DNA of 57,227 nt from Gemmatimonadota bacterium (GCA_013002885.1 JABDLS010000035.1:1-57227); one strand, 5' to 3'; shown: positions 9,326 to 18,287, counted from the first letter of the stretch. Notes: a model not told the origin generated them from the sequence alone. A program made the numbers and translations.

Positions 9326-11971
9326 ATGAACACATTCCGCACCCACACCGTCTACGCCGCCGCCCTCGTGGTGACACTGTGTCTACCCTCGTTCGTGTCC
9401 GCTCAGCTCCTCGAGGAGACGGGCGCCGTCGCTACGGGCCTTCTCCTCCGTCAGCTCGACGGGGTCAAGCGCGTACTCATGATCGCGGCACACCCCGACG
9501 ATGAAGACACGAGCTTCCTCACTGCCCTGTCACGAGGTTGGGGCGCCGAGACGGCATACCTGGCACTGACCCGGGGAGATGGTGGGCAGAACCTCATCGG
9601 ACCCGAGTTGTGGGAAGGCCTCGGGATCGTGCGAACGGGCGAGCTCGTTTCTGCCCGACGACTGGACGGAGGCAAGCAGTTCTTCACACGGGCCTTCGAC
9701 TACGGCTACTCGAAGAGCGCCGACGAGGCTCTCACTCTCTGGCCTCGAGATGAGATCCTCGCCGACGTGGTGTGGGTGGTGCGGAAGTATCGGCCCCAGG
9801 TCGTCGTCTCGGTATTCAGCGGTACCCCCGCCGACGGTCACGGCCAGCACCAGGCCGCCGGCATCATGGCTCGCGAGGCGTTCGCCGCTGCTGGCGACCC
9901 GACTCGCTTTCCGGAGCAGTTGGCCATGGGGGTGGAACCGTGGACTCCGTCCAAGCTCTACCAGACGTCGCGGCGTCGCTTCTTCAACCCCACGGCCGAG
10001 GTCGAAGAGGGTGCGATCGACGTCGAGACCGGGCTCCGCGACCCCCTCATCGGCCGGTCCTTCCATCAGCTCGCCATGGAGAGCCGGAGCCAGCATCGGT
10101 CCCAGGACATGGGTGCTCCCCAGCCGCCGGGCCCCCGTCGCACGAGCGTCGTGTTGGTGGAGAGTCGGGTAGATGGTGATGGATCCATCTTCGCCGGGGT
10201 GGACACGACTCTGGCCGGACTGACCGCGGCGCTACCAGGCGACGCCGGGGCGTCCGCTCGAAGGCATCTGGAGATGTATCGCGGAGCCATCGACGGGGCG
10301 CGCTCGAGCTTCGGCCTCGATCCGGAGACGGTCACCCCGCATCTGGTGGAGGCGCGGCGCCACCTCGGAGCGGCCCGTGAGGCCGCGATGGCGGTGCACC
10401 AGGATCTCGACGCTCGGATGACCCGCCTCGATCAGGCGATCATGGCCTCGTCGGGTATCTCGTTCGAGTTGCGCTCCGCCGACGACCTCGTGGTGCCGGG
10501 ACAGAGCGTGGAGGTCATTGCGCATCTATGGAACGGAGGTTCGAGATCTCTGAGCCGTCCCGAGCCTCGAATGTCCCTCCCCGAGGGATGGCGGGTCACG
10601 GAGCGGGGCGTAGAAGGTCTCGGCTCCGATGGAGCGGTTCCTCCCGGCGGACTGGCCACCTGGAGCTATGAGGTCGTCGTCCCCCGGGACGCCGATTCGT
10701 CTCGACTCTACTACCTGCGCCAGCCTCGCTTGGGAGCGATGTACTCCTGGCCCGATGATCCGGATCTCTGGGGTTTGCCGAGGGATCCAGCCGACGTGTC
10801 CGCCACGGTCTCCTTCGGGTTGGTTGGCGACGGCGTACCGCAGCCTCAGAACGTCGAGGCCGAGGCCGAGTGGAGATACGTAGGTGTGGATCCGGCACGG
10901 GGCCAGTTCCAGCATCCGGTGCTCGTCGTCCCGGCCCTCTCGGTGGAGGTCTCCCCGGCCGGTGTGACGTGGCCTCAAAGCAAGGCCGGCGCCCAGTTCA
11001 TCTCGGTGAGGGTGAAGGCCGAAGGAGAAGATGGTGCGTCGGGACGGATCACCGTTTCGCCTCCGGATGCCTGGACGGTCACGCCGCGGTCTCAGGACTT
11101 CTCGTTGGACGCGTCGGGCGCCGAGCGGGTGATGACCTTCCAGATCGAGCCGGCGGGGTCGCTACGAGCCGGCAGACAGGTCTTTGGGGTCGTCGCTACC
11201 ACCGAGGACGGCGGGACGTACGATGAGGGGTATGCCCTCGTGGACTACGAGCACATCGAACGCACCGCGCTCTTCGCCCCTGCGGAGGCATCGGTGGTGG
11301 TCGTGCCCGTCGCGGTCCCGGACGACCTCCGCGTAGGCTACATCATGGGGTCGGGTGACGACGGACCCGAGGCCATTCGTCAGATGGGTGTCGAGGTGGA
11401 GATCCTCGACGAGGCGCAGGTGAGGGCCGGGGACTTCGGTCGATTCGGAACCATCGTGTTGGGCGTCCGTGCGTACGAGACCCGCGCCGACCTCCAGGCC
11501 GCAGCGGCGCAGCTTCTGGACTTCGCCCGCCAGGGCGGAACCGTCGTGGTCCAGTACAACCGTGGGCCGCTGGGGCGACTGGCTCCCTACGAGATGACCG
11601 TGGGACGGGGATCACCACGGGTGGCCGACGAAACCGCGCCGGTGACCATCCTCGATCCTTCGGCTCCTCTCTTCACTTCGCCCAACCGGATAACGGCGGC
11701 CGACTTCGAGGGGTGGGTTCAGGAGCGAGGGTTGTACTTCGCCTCGGAATGGGACGAGGCCTACCAACCGCTCCTCGAGCTCAACGATCCGGGCGAACCA
11801 CCCCGGCGAGGGGCCCTCCTCGTGGCTCCTGTGGGAGAGGGAGTGTTCGTCTACTCGGCTCTCTCCTTCTTCCGGCAGTGGGCCGCCCAAGTACCAGGAG
11901 CCTACCGTCTCTTCGCGAACCTCATCTCTCTCGACGCCGAGGCATGGAGTTCGTTCGCCGGAAGCCGGTGA
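9326..11971 (+). CDS. Large secreted PIG-L (LmbE-like) family deacetylase
   Basis: An 881-residue protein with a signal peptide ending near SFVSAQ. Residues about 45-270 are the PIG-L N-acetylglucosaminyl deacetylase domain: AAHPDDED (His56, Asp58, Asp59 as zinc and base ligands) and HGQH (His172, His175), the third metal site. Beta-sandwich-like segments follow. The C-terminal part (about 660-870, from LRVGYIMGSGDDG to QGGTVVVQYN) resembles a class I glutamine amidotransferase-like or ThuA-like Rossmann fold. Typical PIG-L enzymes are about 230-300 residues. The target is probably an extracellular N-acetylated sugar conjugate. It lies 90 bases after the ABC operon, and the next gene overlaps its 3' end by 28 bases. 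Confidence 0.88.
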   Translation: MNTFRTHTVYAAALVVTLCLPSFVSAQLLEETGAVATGLLLRQLDGVKRVLMIAAHPDDEDTSFLTALSRGWGAETAYLALTRGDGGQNLIGPELWEGLGIVRTGELVSARRLDGGKQFFTRAFDYGYSKSADEALTLWPRDEILADVVWVVRKYRPQVVVSVFSGTPADGHGQHQAAGIMAREAFAAAGDPTRFPEQLAMGVEPWTPSKLYQTSRRRFFNPTAEVEEGAIDVETGLRDPLIGRSFHQLAMESRSQHRSQDMGAPQPPGPRRTSVVLVESRVDGDGSIFAGVDTTLAGLTAALPGDAGASARRHLEMYRGAIDGARSSFGLDPETVTPHLVEARRHLGAAREAAMAVHQDLDARMTRLDQAIMASSGISFELRSADDLVVPGQSVEVIAHLWNGGSRSLSRPEPRMSLPEGWRVTERGVEGLGSDGAVPPGGLATWSYEVVVPRDADSSRLYYLRQPRLGAMYSWPDDPDLWGLPRDPADVSATVSFGLVGDGVPQPQNVEAEAEWRYVGVDPARGQFQHPVLVVPALSVEVSPAGVTWPQSKAGAQFISVRVKAEGEDGASGRITVSPPDAWTVTPRSQDFSLDASGAERVMTFQIEPAGSLRAGRQVFGVVATTEDGGTYDEGYALVDYEHIERTALFAPAEASVVVVPVAVPDDLRVGYIMGSGDDGPEAIRQMGVEVEILDEAQVRAGDFGRFGTIVLGVRAYETRADLQAAAAQLLDFARQGGTVVVQYNRGPLGRLAPYEMTVGRGSPRVADETAPVTILDPSAPLFTSPNRITAADFEGWVQERGLYFASEWDEAYQPLLELNDPGEPPRRGALLVAPVGEGVFVYSALSFFRQWAAQVPGAYRLFANLISLDAEAWSSFAGSR

Positions 11972-12999
11972 GGGTGGCAATCGCTCTTGCAGCGGCCACG
12001 CTCACCGCGTCGGCGCTCGGCGGGTGCAGCGGAGGAGATCGTGGGCGGCTGGTGGTACGCACCGATCTGCCCGATGGCCTCCGCGAGGCTGTCGAGGCCT
12101 CCTTCGAGGAGCGGCATCCCGATATCGACCTCCACTTCTCCGAGGCGGTGGTCGAAGCGACGCTCGAGGAGCTGACGGCGGGCGACGCAGACTTCGATGT
12201 CTGGTGGGGCGTGCCGGCTCGGGCTCTCCTGCGGGCGGAGGCCTCGGGGGTGTTGGCCTCCAACAGCGCGATCTGGGCGCCACGTGGTGACGGTGCCTCC
12301 GAGGACGGGTCGGCCGATACCGATCCGCGCTGGCATCCGTGGCTCACTACACCCCTCGTCGTCGCCTTCGATCGCACGGTCGTTTCCATCTCCGACGCCC
12401 CTTCGGATTGGATCGACGTCTTCCACCACGCCTGGTTCGAAGAGGTCCGCGTGCCCGACCCTGCGTCGACCCAGGAGGGGGCCACGCTCGTCGGCGCCAT
12501 TGTGGTGGAGGCGCTCCGTGATGACGACGACCTGAATCGGGGTTTCGACTGGCTCGCCCGACTCCACGATCAGGTGGATGCCTATGTGACCGACTCCGGC
12601 GCCGCGGTCGACGCGCTGAGAAGGGGCGACGCACTTCTCGCCGTCATGTCCCGCGCCGAAGCGGAGGCGGCTCGACGCTCCGGACGCGACTGGCTCCACT
12701 ACCGGATTCCGACGAGCGGGACGCCGGAGCTGGTCATGGGCGTCGCCGTGGTGGAGGGTTCGCCTTCGTCGGAGGCCGCGCAGACCTTCGTCGACCATCT
12801 CGGGTCCGACCAGGTGGCCACAGCGGCAAAACTCCACACGCACTGGGAGCCGGTGGCCGGTCAGGTGGATGGAGCGAGCCTGCCTCCTGACTTCGAGCTA
12901 CCTCAAAGCTGGCGAGCCTTCGACCAGACCTTCGACACGCTGGCCGTGGAGCTCGACGGGTGGCTGGACCGTTGGGAGCGGGAGGTCAGGACGCGCTAG
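11944..12999 (+). CDS. Extracellular solute-binding lipoprotein (iron/spermidine-type family 1)
   Basis: A 351-residue lipoprotein with lipobox ALGGC (Cys28). After the linker, RLVVRTDLPDGLREAVEASF and FDVWWGVPARALL match the start of Fe(3+)/thiamine-type binding proteins. Their usual later region is also seen: YRIPTSGTPELVMGVAVV, then a QTFVDHL segment. No permease or ATPase of this class is beside it, so it is either an orphan binding protein or has strayed from its substrate-binding role. It starts inside the end of the PIG-L gene (28-base overlap). The ligand is not predictable. Confidence 0.8.
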   Translation: MEFVRRKPVRVAIALAAATLTASALGGCSGGDRGRLVVRTDLPDGLREAVEASFEERHPDIDLHFSEAVVEATLEELTAGDADFDVWWGVPARALLRAEASGVLASNSAIWAPRGDGASEDGSADTDPRWHPWLTTPLVVAFDRTVVSISDAPSDWIDVFHHAWFEEVRVPDPASTQEGATLVGAIVVEALRDDDDLNRGFDWLARLHDQVDAYVTDSGAAVDALRRGDALLAVMSRAEAEAARRSGRDWLHYRIPTSGTPELVMGVAVVEGSPSSEAAQTFVDHLGSDQVATAAKLHTHWEPVAGQVDGASLPPDFELPQSWRAFDQTFDTLAVELDGWLDRWEREVRTR

Positions 13000-13071
13000 C
13001 AGGGCTGTCGAAGAAGTACCGAAGTACAGCGGTACCTGCGCCGCGGCGGGCGCCCCCGAAGGAGATCCGCT

Positions 13072-14757
13072 CTACGCTTCTGGCGCCGGAGCCGTCTCGT
13101 CGCTTCCAAGTCCACCAAAGAGAAGCCCCACGAACACGACGACCACGGCTCCAATGACGTTGTGCCAGAGGAAGGAGATGCTCGGCGCCCCGAACGTTAC
13201 GGCGGCCACAGACGCCATCCCGATAATGAGACCGATGAAAGCGCCCGTTCCCCTGGCTCTGGGCATCATGGCCAGGAGGAAGACGCCGAGAATCGAGCCG
13301 TAGAAGAACGAGCCGAAACGATTCACGACCTCGATGAGGGAACCGAGTGTGGCCGCGTACGTGGCGACGATGCACGCGAAGGTGCCCCACAGGGCCGTCG
13401 CCCCCTTCGACACCGCCAGGTAGTGGGTGTCGGTGGCCTCGGGCCTGACCCACCTCCGGTAGAAGTCGATGACGCTCGTTGTGGCCAGGGAGTTGAGCTC
13501 CGAGGATATGGACGACATGGCTGCGGCGATGACGCCGGCGATGAAGAGGCCCGCCAGGCCGATGGGTAGTTCGGAGAGGACGAAACGCGGGATGATGTAG
13601 TTCACGTCCCTCGACGGTTCGCCGGTCACCTCCTCGGCAAGTGCCAGCGCTTCGCCACGAATTTCCTGTATATCGGCCTCCCGGGCGAGGAAGGTCTGCA
13701 TGGCGGCGTCCGCTGACGGCTCGGCCTCGGCGGCTGCGACCTCCAACGCTGCGGTCTCCCGGAGCGTGAACGCGGTCGCATAGCGTTGCTGAAGATCGTC
13801 GTAGGTGGCTCCGGCCTCGGCGAGGACCACCTCTTCGTGCGCGGGATTGTAGAGGAGGGGTGGTCGGACGAACTGGTAGTACACGAAGACGCCCACACCG
13901 ACCAGCAGCACCAGCGCCTGGAGGGGGATCTTCCAGTAGGCGCTCATGAGGAGGGAGCTCTTCGCCTCGTTCACCGAGCGGGCGGTGAGATACCGCTGGA
14001 CCTGGCTCTGATCGGTGCCGAAGTACGAGAGCATGAGGAAGGTGCCGCCGATGACCCCCGACCAGAACGTGTAGGTGTCGTCCAGGTTGAACGAGAAGTC
14101 GAAGGTCTGCAGGCGCCCGGTGGCGCCGGCGATCTCCAGGGCGTCGTGGGGACTCACCGGCATCTGAAGGACGAGTACGACCACGATGGAGAGGAGGGCC
14201 ACGACGATGAGCACCATCTGCTTCACATCGGCCCAGGCCACCGCCTGCACGCCACCGACCATCGTGTACAGAACGGTGGGGACACCGATGAGCGCCACGC
14301 TCCACGCCAATGGAATGCCGAAGATGGCGCTGAGGACGACCCCGGGTGCGGCGATGATGGTCCCGCACGACATCCCTCGGGAGAGGAGGAAGAGAAACGC
14401 CGTGAGGGAGCGGGTCTTGGCGTCGAACCGACGCTCCAGATACTCGTAGGCCGTGTAGACGCCGGAGCCGTGGAGGAGAGGCACGAGGGTGACACCCAGG
14501 ATCACCATGGCGAGGGGCAAGCCGAAGTAGAGCTGCACGAAGCGCAGTCCGTCGGTGGCACCCTGACCCGTGGTGCCGATCATGGTCACCGCCGAGAGCT
14601 GTGTGGCCATCACGGAGAGCCCCACGACCCACCATGCCAGGCTCTTGTCGGCGATGAAGTAGCCGGAGATCGTGTCCGTCCCCTTCGACTTCCGGATACC
14701 GTCGATGACTACCCAGAGGAGGTAGACGACGACGATGGCCCAGTTGACGGGATGCAT
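13072..14757 (-). CDS. Sodium:solute symporter (SSS) family transporter
   Basis: A 561-residue inner-membrane protein of the SSS family. It begins MHPVNWAIVVVYLLWVV, followed by SGYFIADKSLAWWVVGLSVM with the usual Q/S-rich loop (ATQLSAVTMIGTTGQG). YTAYEYLERRFDAKTRSLTA is the conserved TM3-4 motif, and TFDFSFNLDDTYTFWSGVIGG and FGTDQSQVQRYLTARS follow. A soluble insertion rich in Ala and Glu lies around residues 330-400. The substrate (sugar, amino acid, sialic acid or other) is unclear. The ATG at 14757 is nine bases after the stop of the 40-codon ORF, and the GAGG Shine-Dalgarno overlaps that stop. Confidence 0.92.
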   Translation of the reverse strand: MHPVNWAIVVVYLLWVVIDGIRKSKGTDTISGYFIADKSLAWWVVGLSVMATQLSAVTMIGTTGQGATDGLRFVQLYFGLPLAMVILGVTLVPLLHGSGVYTAYEYLERRFDAKTRSLTAFLFLLSRGMSCGTIIAAPGVVLSAIFGIPLAWSVALIGVPTVLYTMVGGVQAVAWADVKQMVLIVVALLSIVVVLVLQMPVSPHDALEIAGATGRLQTFDFSFNLDDTYTFWSGVIGGTFLMLSYFGTDQSQVQRYLTARSVNEAKSSLLMSAYWKIPLQALVLLVGVGVFVYYQFVRPPLLYNPAHEEVVLAEAGATYDDLQQRYATAFTLRETAALEVAAAEAEPSADAAMQTFLAREADIQEIRGEALALAEEVTGEPSRDVNYIIPRFVLSELPIGLAGLFIAGVIAAAMSSISSELNSLATTSVIDFYRRWVRPEATDTHYLAVSKGATALWGTFACIVATYAATLGSLIEVVNRFGSFFYGSILGVFLLAMMPRARGTGAFIGLIIGMASVAAVTFGAPSISFLWHNVIGAVVVVFVGLLFGGLGSDETAPAPEA

Positions 14758-14766
14758 TCGCCGACC

Positions 14767-14889
14767 TCAGCCGTATACGATCTGGAGGAGCCCCAGGAGG
14801 GCCAGGGACACGATCTGAACCGCGAGGACACGCGCGAGGGTCCGGCGGAAGACGGCTCGGGGTGACTCGTGTGCGGGGGGCTCGGTCAT
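14767..14889 (-). CDS. 40-residue single-pass membrane peptide upstream of the SSS transporter
   Basis: I read this ORF directly from the minus strand; it is too short for normal gene calling. It has 40 codons: a proline-rich start, a basic patch (RAVFRRTLAR), then about 20 hydrophobic residues (VLAVQIVSLALLGLLQIVYG), so it is a likely single-pass inner-membrane peptide. GGAG lies seven bases before its ATG. Its TGA contains the Shine-Dalgarno used by the symporter ATG nine bases on, so the two are probably coupled. Small membrane proteins encoded beside larger transporters are known (YhdT with PanF, DUF4212 with SSS, MetS with MetP). This one fits that pattern but matches none I can name. 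Confidence 0.6.
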   Translation of the reverse strand: MTEPPAHESPRAVFRRTLARVLAVQIVSLALLGLLQIVYG

Positions 14890-15002
14890 GGCCACTCCAG
14901 GCAGGGTCCGGGGTCGCATCGTCGGAAGGAAGGCCAAACCTCCCGGCGTGGGAAGGGCAGCGCAAGCGAATCGCAGGAAATGACGGAGCTCATGCCTCGT
15001 AA

Positions 15003-15020
15003 GCCTCTACGACGAGAGGC
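15003..15020. repeat. Small inverted repeat in a divergent promoter region
   Basis: GCCTCT and AGAGGC arms with a six-base loop, 63 bases upstream of the NHL/TPR gene start. It could form a leader hairpin or a protein-binding site. The rest of the 193-base spacer between the 40-residue peptide gene and the NHL/TPR gene shows no convincing promoter hexamers. Confidence 0.3.
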
Positions 15021-15082
15021 CAGAGGAAGGCGAAGGGGGCGACAAGCGGATGAGAAGAATGCGCGGAAGACATGGAGACCCG

Positions 15083-16345
15083 ATGTACGGATCAATGATG
15101 CCCTTGCTGAGTGCCGCGCTCCTCGTGGGGCTGCTTCCAGCACATGGCGTCTCGCAGTCCGACCGGCAGCTGCCGCCGGACTCGGTGAGCACGGTATTCG
15201 TCTCGGACACGGTGCCTGGCTTCGGGGCCGTGGGTGGGGTCGCCATCGACGCCCTGGGCTACGTGTACATCGCCGACTTCCGCAACGCCGTCTGGCGCTA
15301 TTCCCCCGACGGGGATCTCGAGAAGTTGGCCGATGGCTTCTACGGTGCGTCAGGCAATGCCGTCGGGCCCCGGGGGTACCTCTATCAGTCGAGCTTCAAC
15401 GGCAACTATGTCTCCAGGATCTCGCGCACGGGAGAGGTCGAAACCTGGGCGTCGGAAGGGCTCTCGGGTCCGGTGGGAATCGCGGCCGCACCCGACGGAA
15501 CCCTCTACGTGGTCAACTGCAGCGGTGGCTACATCGCACGAATCGCACCCGACCGTACCGTGAGCGACTTCGCCCGAAGCGATCTCATGGCGTGTCCCAA
15601 CGGGATCACCTTCGACGACCGCGGAGATCTCTTCGTGGTGAACTTCAACAGCTCGAAAGTCCTGAAGGTGACCCCCGACGGGAACGTGAGTGAGTTCGCC
15701 GACATTCCCGGTGCCGGCGGGAACGGCCATATCGCGTTCACCCGCGGAGCGTTCTTCGTGACCCAGTTCCGCGGCCACAAGGTCTTCCGACTCCTCAGGG
15801 ACGGCACGTACGACGAGGTAGCGGGAACGGGAGCCGCAGGCGAGCAGGACGGACCCGCCCTCGAGGCGACGTTCAATCGGCCCAACGGGATCGCCGCGAG
15901 TCCCGGGGGAGGTGAGCTCTGGGTCAATGATCTCACCGAAGGGCAGGGCCTCGGTCGAGGCCGCTCGGTGGTGACGATGCGGCGGATCCACCTCCTGTCC
16001 CTCTCCGACGTGCTGGCCTCGGTGGATCCGGCCGCCGACGCGTCGGAGATCGAGGAAGCCTATCGTGCCTATCACGCGATGCGCGCGGGCGAGGACAGCA
16101 GCGCGGGAGCCGTCACCTTGGGGTATCAATGGCTCACGGCCGGCCGTATCGCACACGGTGTGATCCTCTTCCGGCTCAACGGCGAGAACTTCCCCGACGA
16201 TGCGAACGCCCAGTTCCATCTGGGCGAGGCGTACCGCTACACGGGGCGTCCGGACGAAGCCGCCGAGCAGTATCGGACGGTGCTTCGCCTGGACCCGGAC
16301 CATGGGAACGCGGCGGCCCGGCTGGCTCAGGTGACGGGTGGCTGA
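15083..16345 (+). CDS. Secreted NHL/SMP-30-like beta-propeller protein with C-terminal TPR
   Basis: A 420-residue protein with a signal peptide (MPLLSAALLVGLLPAHGVSQ). Residues about 45-300 contain successive propeller blades, each with a loop such as DALGYVYIADF, GTLYVVNC or DRGDLFVVNFN, as in NHL/SGL proteins. The last 90 residues resemble TPR helices (AQFHLGEAYRYTGRPDEAAEQYRTVLRLDP). No catalytic residues are evident. The ATG at 15083 is chosen over one 33 bases upstream because GGAGA sits at the right spacing and the signal peptide follows directly. It is transcribed alone before the haem operon. Confidence 0.78.
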   Translation: MYGSMMPLLSAALLVGLLPAHGVSQSDRQLPPDSVSTVFVSDTVPGFGAVGGVAIDALGYVYIADFRNAVWRYSPDGDLEKLADGFYGASGNAVGPRGYLYQSSFNGNYVSRISRTGEVETWASEGLSGPVGIAAAPDGTLYVVNCSGGYIARIAPDRTVSDFARSDLMACPNGITFDDRGDLFVVNFNSSKVLKVTPDGNVSEFADIPGAGGNGHIAFTRGAFFVTQFRGHKVFRLLRDGTYDEVAGTGAAGEQDGPALEATFNRPNGIAASPGGGELWVNDLTEGQGLGRGRSVVTMRRIHLLSLSDVLASVDPAADASEIEEAYRAYHAMRAGEDSSAGAVTLGYQWLTAGRIAHGVILFRLNGENFPDDANAQFHLGEAYRYTGRPDEAAEQYRTVLRLDPDHGNAAARLAQVTGG

Positions 16346-16364
16346 GCCTCCCCTTCGGGCGAGC

Positions 16365-16394
16365 TTGACGCCCAACCGGGGCTTCGGGTAGCGT
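16365..16394 (+). promoter_or_regulatory. Likely promoter of the haem operon
   Basis: TTGACG, an 18-base spacer and TAGCGT lie just upstream of hemC. The -35 match is good (5 of 6); the -10 is weak. Position in the only gap before five co-directional hem genes supports it. Confidence 0.4.
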
Positions 16395-16415
16395 CCTCTC
16401 CCCGCCGCACCCGCG

Positions 16416-17378
16416 GTGGGGACTCGAACCGGACGTAGCGTCTCCTCGCGGAGCCCAGGAAGGCGGCAGGATCTGAAGATCGGAACCAGAGGGTCCGAGC
16501 TGGCCCTCATTCAGGCCCGAGACGTGCAGGCGAGGCTCGCAGCAGCCGGCTTCGACGCCGAGATCGTCACCATCACCACGAGGGGCGATCGTCGAGAGAT
16601 TCCCCGCGACCCGGCGGACATCGGCAAGGCTCTGTGGACGCGGGAGATCGAAGAGGCCCTGCACGAGGGGAGCATCGATCTGGCGGTCCACAGCCTCAAG
16701 GACCTTCCCGCAGAACTCCCTGAGGGCCTCGTCGTGGGCGCGGTCCTGCCCAGGGAAGATCCCGGCGACGTCCTGGTGAGCCGGGGTGCCCCCCTGTCGC
16801 TGGTCGAGTTGCCGGAGGGCGCACGCGTGGGCACGGGCTCCATCCGCAGGGCCGCGGCGTTGGCGAAGGCCCGCCCGGACTTGAGGGTGGTGGAATTGAA
16901 GGGCAACGTGCCGACCCGACTCCGGCGGCTCGATGAGGGCGATTTCGACGCCATCGTCCTGGCGGCAGCGGGCCTCAATCGGTTGGGCAGAAATCCCACG
17001 GGGCTTTGCGCCATCGACCCTGCCATCATGCCGCCTGCGCTGTGCCAGGGGGTGGTCGCCGTCGAGGTCCGAGAAGGGGACGTCGGGACGGCGTGGGTCA
17101 CGGCCCTCGACGACCCTGTCACCATGACGGCCACGCGCGCCGAGCGGGCGCTCCTCGCCGAACTCGAGGTCGGGTGCGGCGCTCCGGTAGGGGGCCTTGC
17201 CGTCGTCGAAGGTGGAGGGGTCATGGTGTACGGCGAAGTGTTGAGCCCCGACGGGAGCCGTTGGGTGCGGGAGGTCGACCAGGGGCCCGTTGCCGAGGCC
17301 GCGGCAGTGGGGCGGGCCGTCGGTGAGGCGTTGGCGTCGGGAGCGGCTGCGCCCCTCCTCGAATCACTACGGAGCTGA
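16416..17378 (+). CDS. hemC: Hydroxymethylbilane synthase (porphobilinogen deaminase)
   Basis: It polymerises four porphobilinogens to hydroxymethylbilane in the cytoplasm. Family motifs are LKIGTRGSELALIQA, LAVHSLKDLP, GTGSIRRAAAL and GNVPTRLRRLDEGDFDAIVLAAAGL. The dipyrromethane cofactor attaches to Cys254 in VGCGAPVG. The frame begins at GTG 16416 (320 residues), but conserved sequence starts only at residue 20. A CTG at 16473 has AGGAAGG about nine bases upstream and would place the N terminus exactly where the family begins. The true start may therefore be CTG (301 residues). First gene of hemC-D-B-L-E. Confidence 0.95.
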   Translation: MGTRTGRSVSSRSPGRRQDLKIGTRGSELALIQARDVQARLAAAGFDAEIVTITTRGDRREIPRDPADIGKALWTREIEEALHEGSIDLAVHSLKDLPAELPEGLVVGAVLPREDPGDVLVSRGAPLSLVELPEGARVGTGSIRRAAALAKARPDLRVVELKGNVPTRLRRLDEGDFDAIVLAAAGLNRLGRNPTGLCAIDPAIMPPALCQGVVAVEVREGDVGTAWVTALDDPVTMTATRAERALLAELEVGCGAPVGGLAVVEGGGVMVYGEVLSPDGSRWVREVDQGPVAEAAAVGRAVGEALASGAAAPLLESLRS

Positions 17379-17404
17379 CGCGACGTGGGAGCTGACGCGA
17401 CGTG
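17372..17404 (+). repeat. 17-base tandem duplication across the hemC stop and hemD start
   Basis: GAGCTGACGCGACGTGG is followed at once by a copy identical in the first 16 bases. Copy 1 contains the hemC stop TGA; copy 2 ends in the GTG start of hemD. The duplication inserted 17 bases, so the GTG in copy 1 is out of frame with hemD. Confidence 0.85.
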
Positions 17405-18241
17405 AGTGGCGCGTTGACCGGATGGACGGTCGTGGTGACCCGGGCGGAGCCTCCGGGAGGGCCTCTGGGCGATGCGTTCGCCGCCGAGGGGGCGAGGGTC
17501 CTCCACCTACCTACGGTGACCATCGGTCCCCCAAGCGACGCGACGCCTCTTCGCCGAGGGCTCGAGCGGCTGGAGTCCTTCGATTGGCTGGTGCTCACCA
17601 GCCCCAGAGCGGCGACAGCCGCCGCCGAGCATCTGGATGAGGGGAGGCCGATACTCGGGCTGACGGTCACCCCGCCGGCAGCGGGTGAGGCGCGGCTACG
17701 GGCTGACCGTCTCGTGCCCGACGGTCTCGCCGTAGCGGTCGTGGGAGGTGCCACCGCCGACCGGGCGCGGGCCTTGGGGCTGCCCGTGGATGTGGTGGGG
17801 TCGGGAGAGGGCAGCGAGGCGCTCGCTCGGGATCTGGTGGCGAGAGGGATCGGACCAGGGAGCCAGGTGTTCTTTCCGGCGAGCAGTCGGGCGGGACCCG
17901 AACTCGTGGCGATCCTCGAGGCGTCCGGTGCGAAGGTCGAGCGGGTCGTCGCCTACGAGACGCGAACGAGGACGCTCGACGTTCGGCGGTACCCCGAGGT
18001 GCAGGAGGCGGACGTCGTGACCTTCACGAGCCCGAGTGCGGTGGAGGGGTGGGTCTCGTCGTGGAATGATGCGGGTGTGGATCTTTGGCCCGACCGGGCG
18101 AGGTTCGTCGCCATAGGCGCTACCACCGCCGCGGCCCTGGAGGAACGAGGGCTGCAGGCAGTCGTGGCCGCGGAATCGTCGTTGGAAGGTATCGTTCAGG
18201 CGACCCGACGCCTCGCCGCTCACCGTGGCGAAACCCGGTGA
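17402..18241 (+). CDS. hemD: Uroporphyrinogen-III synthase
   Basis: A 279-residue cytoplasmic enzyme that cyclises hydroxymethylbilane with D-ring inversion. The family is poorly conserved but the two-lobed pattern is visible: WTVVVTRAEPPGGPLGDAF at the start, DWLVLTSPRAATAAAEHL, then VFFPASSRAGPELVAILEASGA and VVTFTSPSAVEGWV. Position between hemC and hemB makes the call firm. The start is GTG, inside the second copy of a 17-base tandem repeat; the gap to hemC is 23 bases. Confidence 0.92.
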   Translation: MSGALTGWTVVVTRAEPPGGPLGDAFAAEGARVLHLPTVTIGPPSDATPLRRGLERLESFDWLVLTSPRAATAAAEHLDEGRPILGLTVTPPAAGEARLRADRLVPDGLAVAVVGGATADRARALGLPVDVVGSGEGSEALARDLVARGIGPGSQVFFPASSRAGPELVAILEASGAKVERVVAYETRTRTLDVRRYPEVQEADVVTFTSPSAVEGWVSSWNDAGVDLWPDRARFVAIGATTAAALEERGLQAVVAAESSLEGIVQATRRLAAHRGETR

Positions 18242-18287
18242 GACCTTCGAGACCGACAGACAGACGCTGGAGATCGAGGAACGAGAG

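Noticed and set aside
12986..14965. A 659-codon open frame antisense-register to the SSS symporter gene
   Set aside because: It is a shifted-frame shadow of the symporter with Arg/His/Pro-rich composition and no domain signal. High GC leaves many such long open frames.
16420..16432. GGTTCGAGTCC-like sequence on the minus strand resembling a tRNA T-loop
   Set aside because: The flanking stem does not pair and no acceptor, D or anticodon arm can be built; it is chance within the hemC leader.
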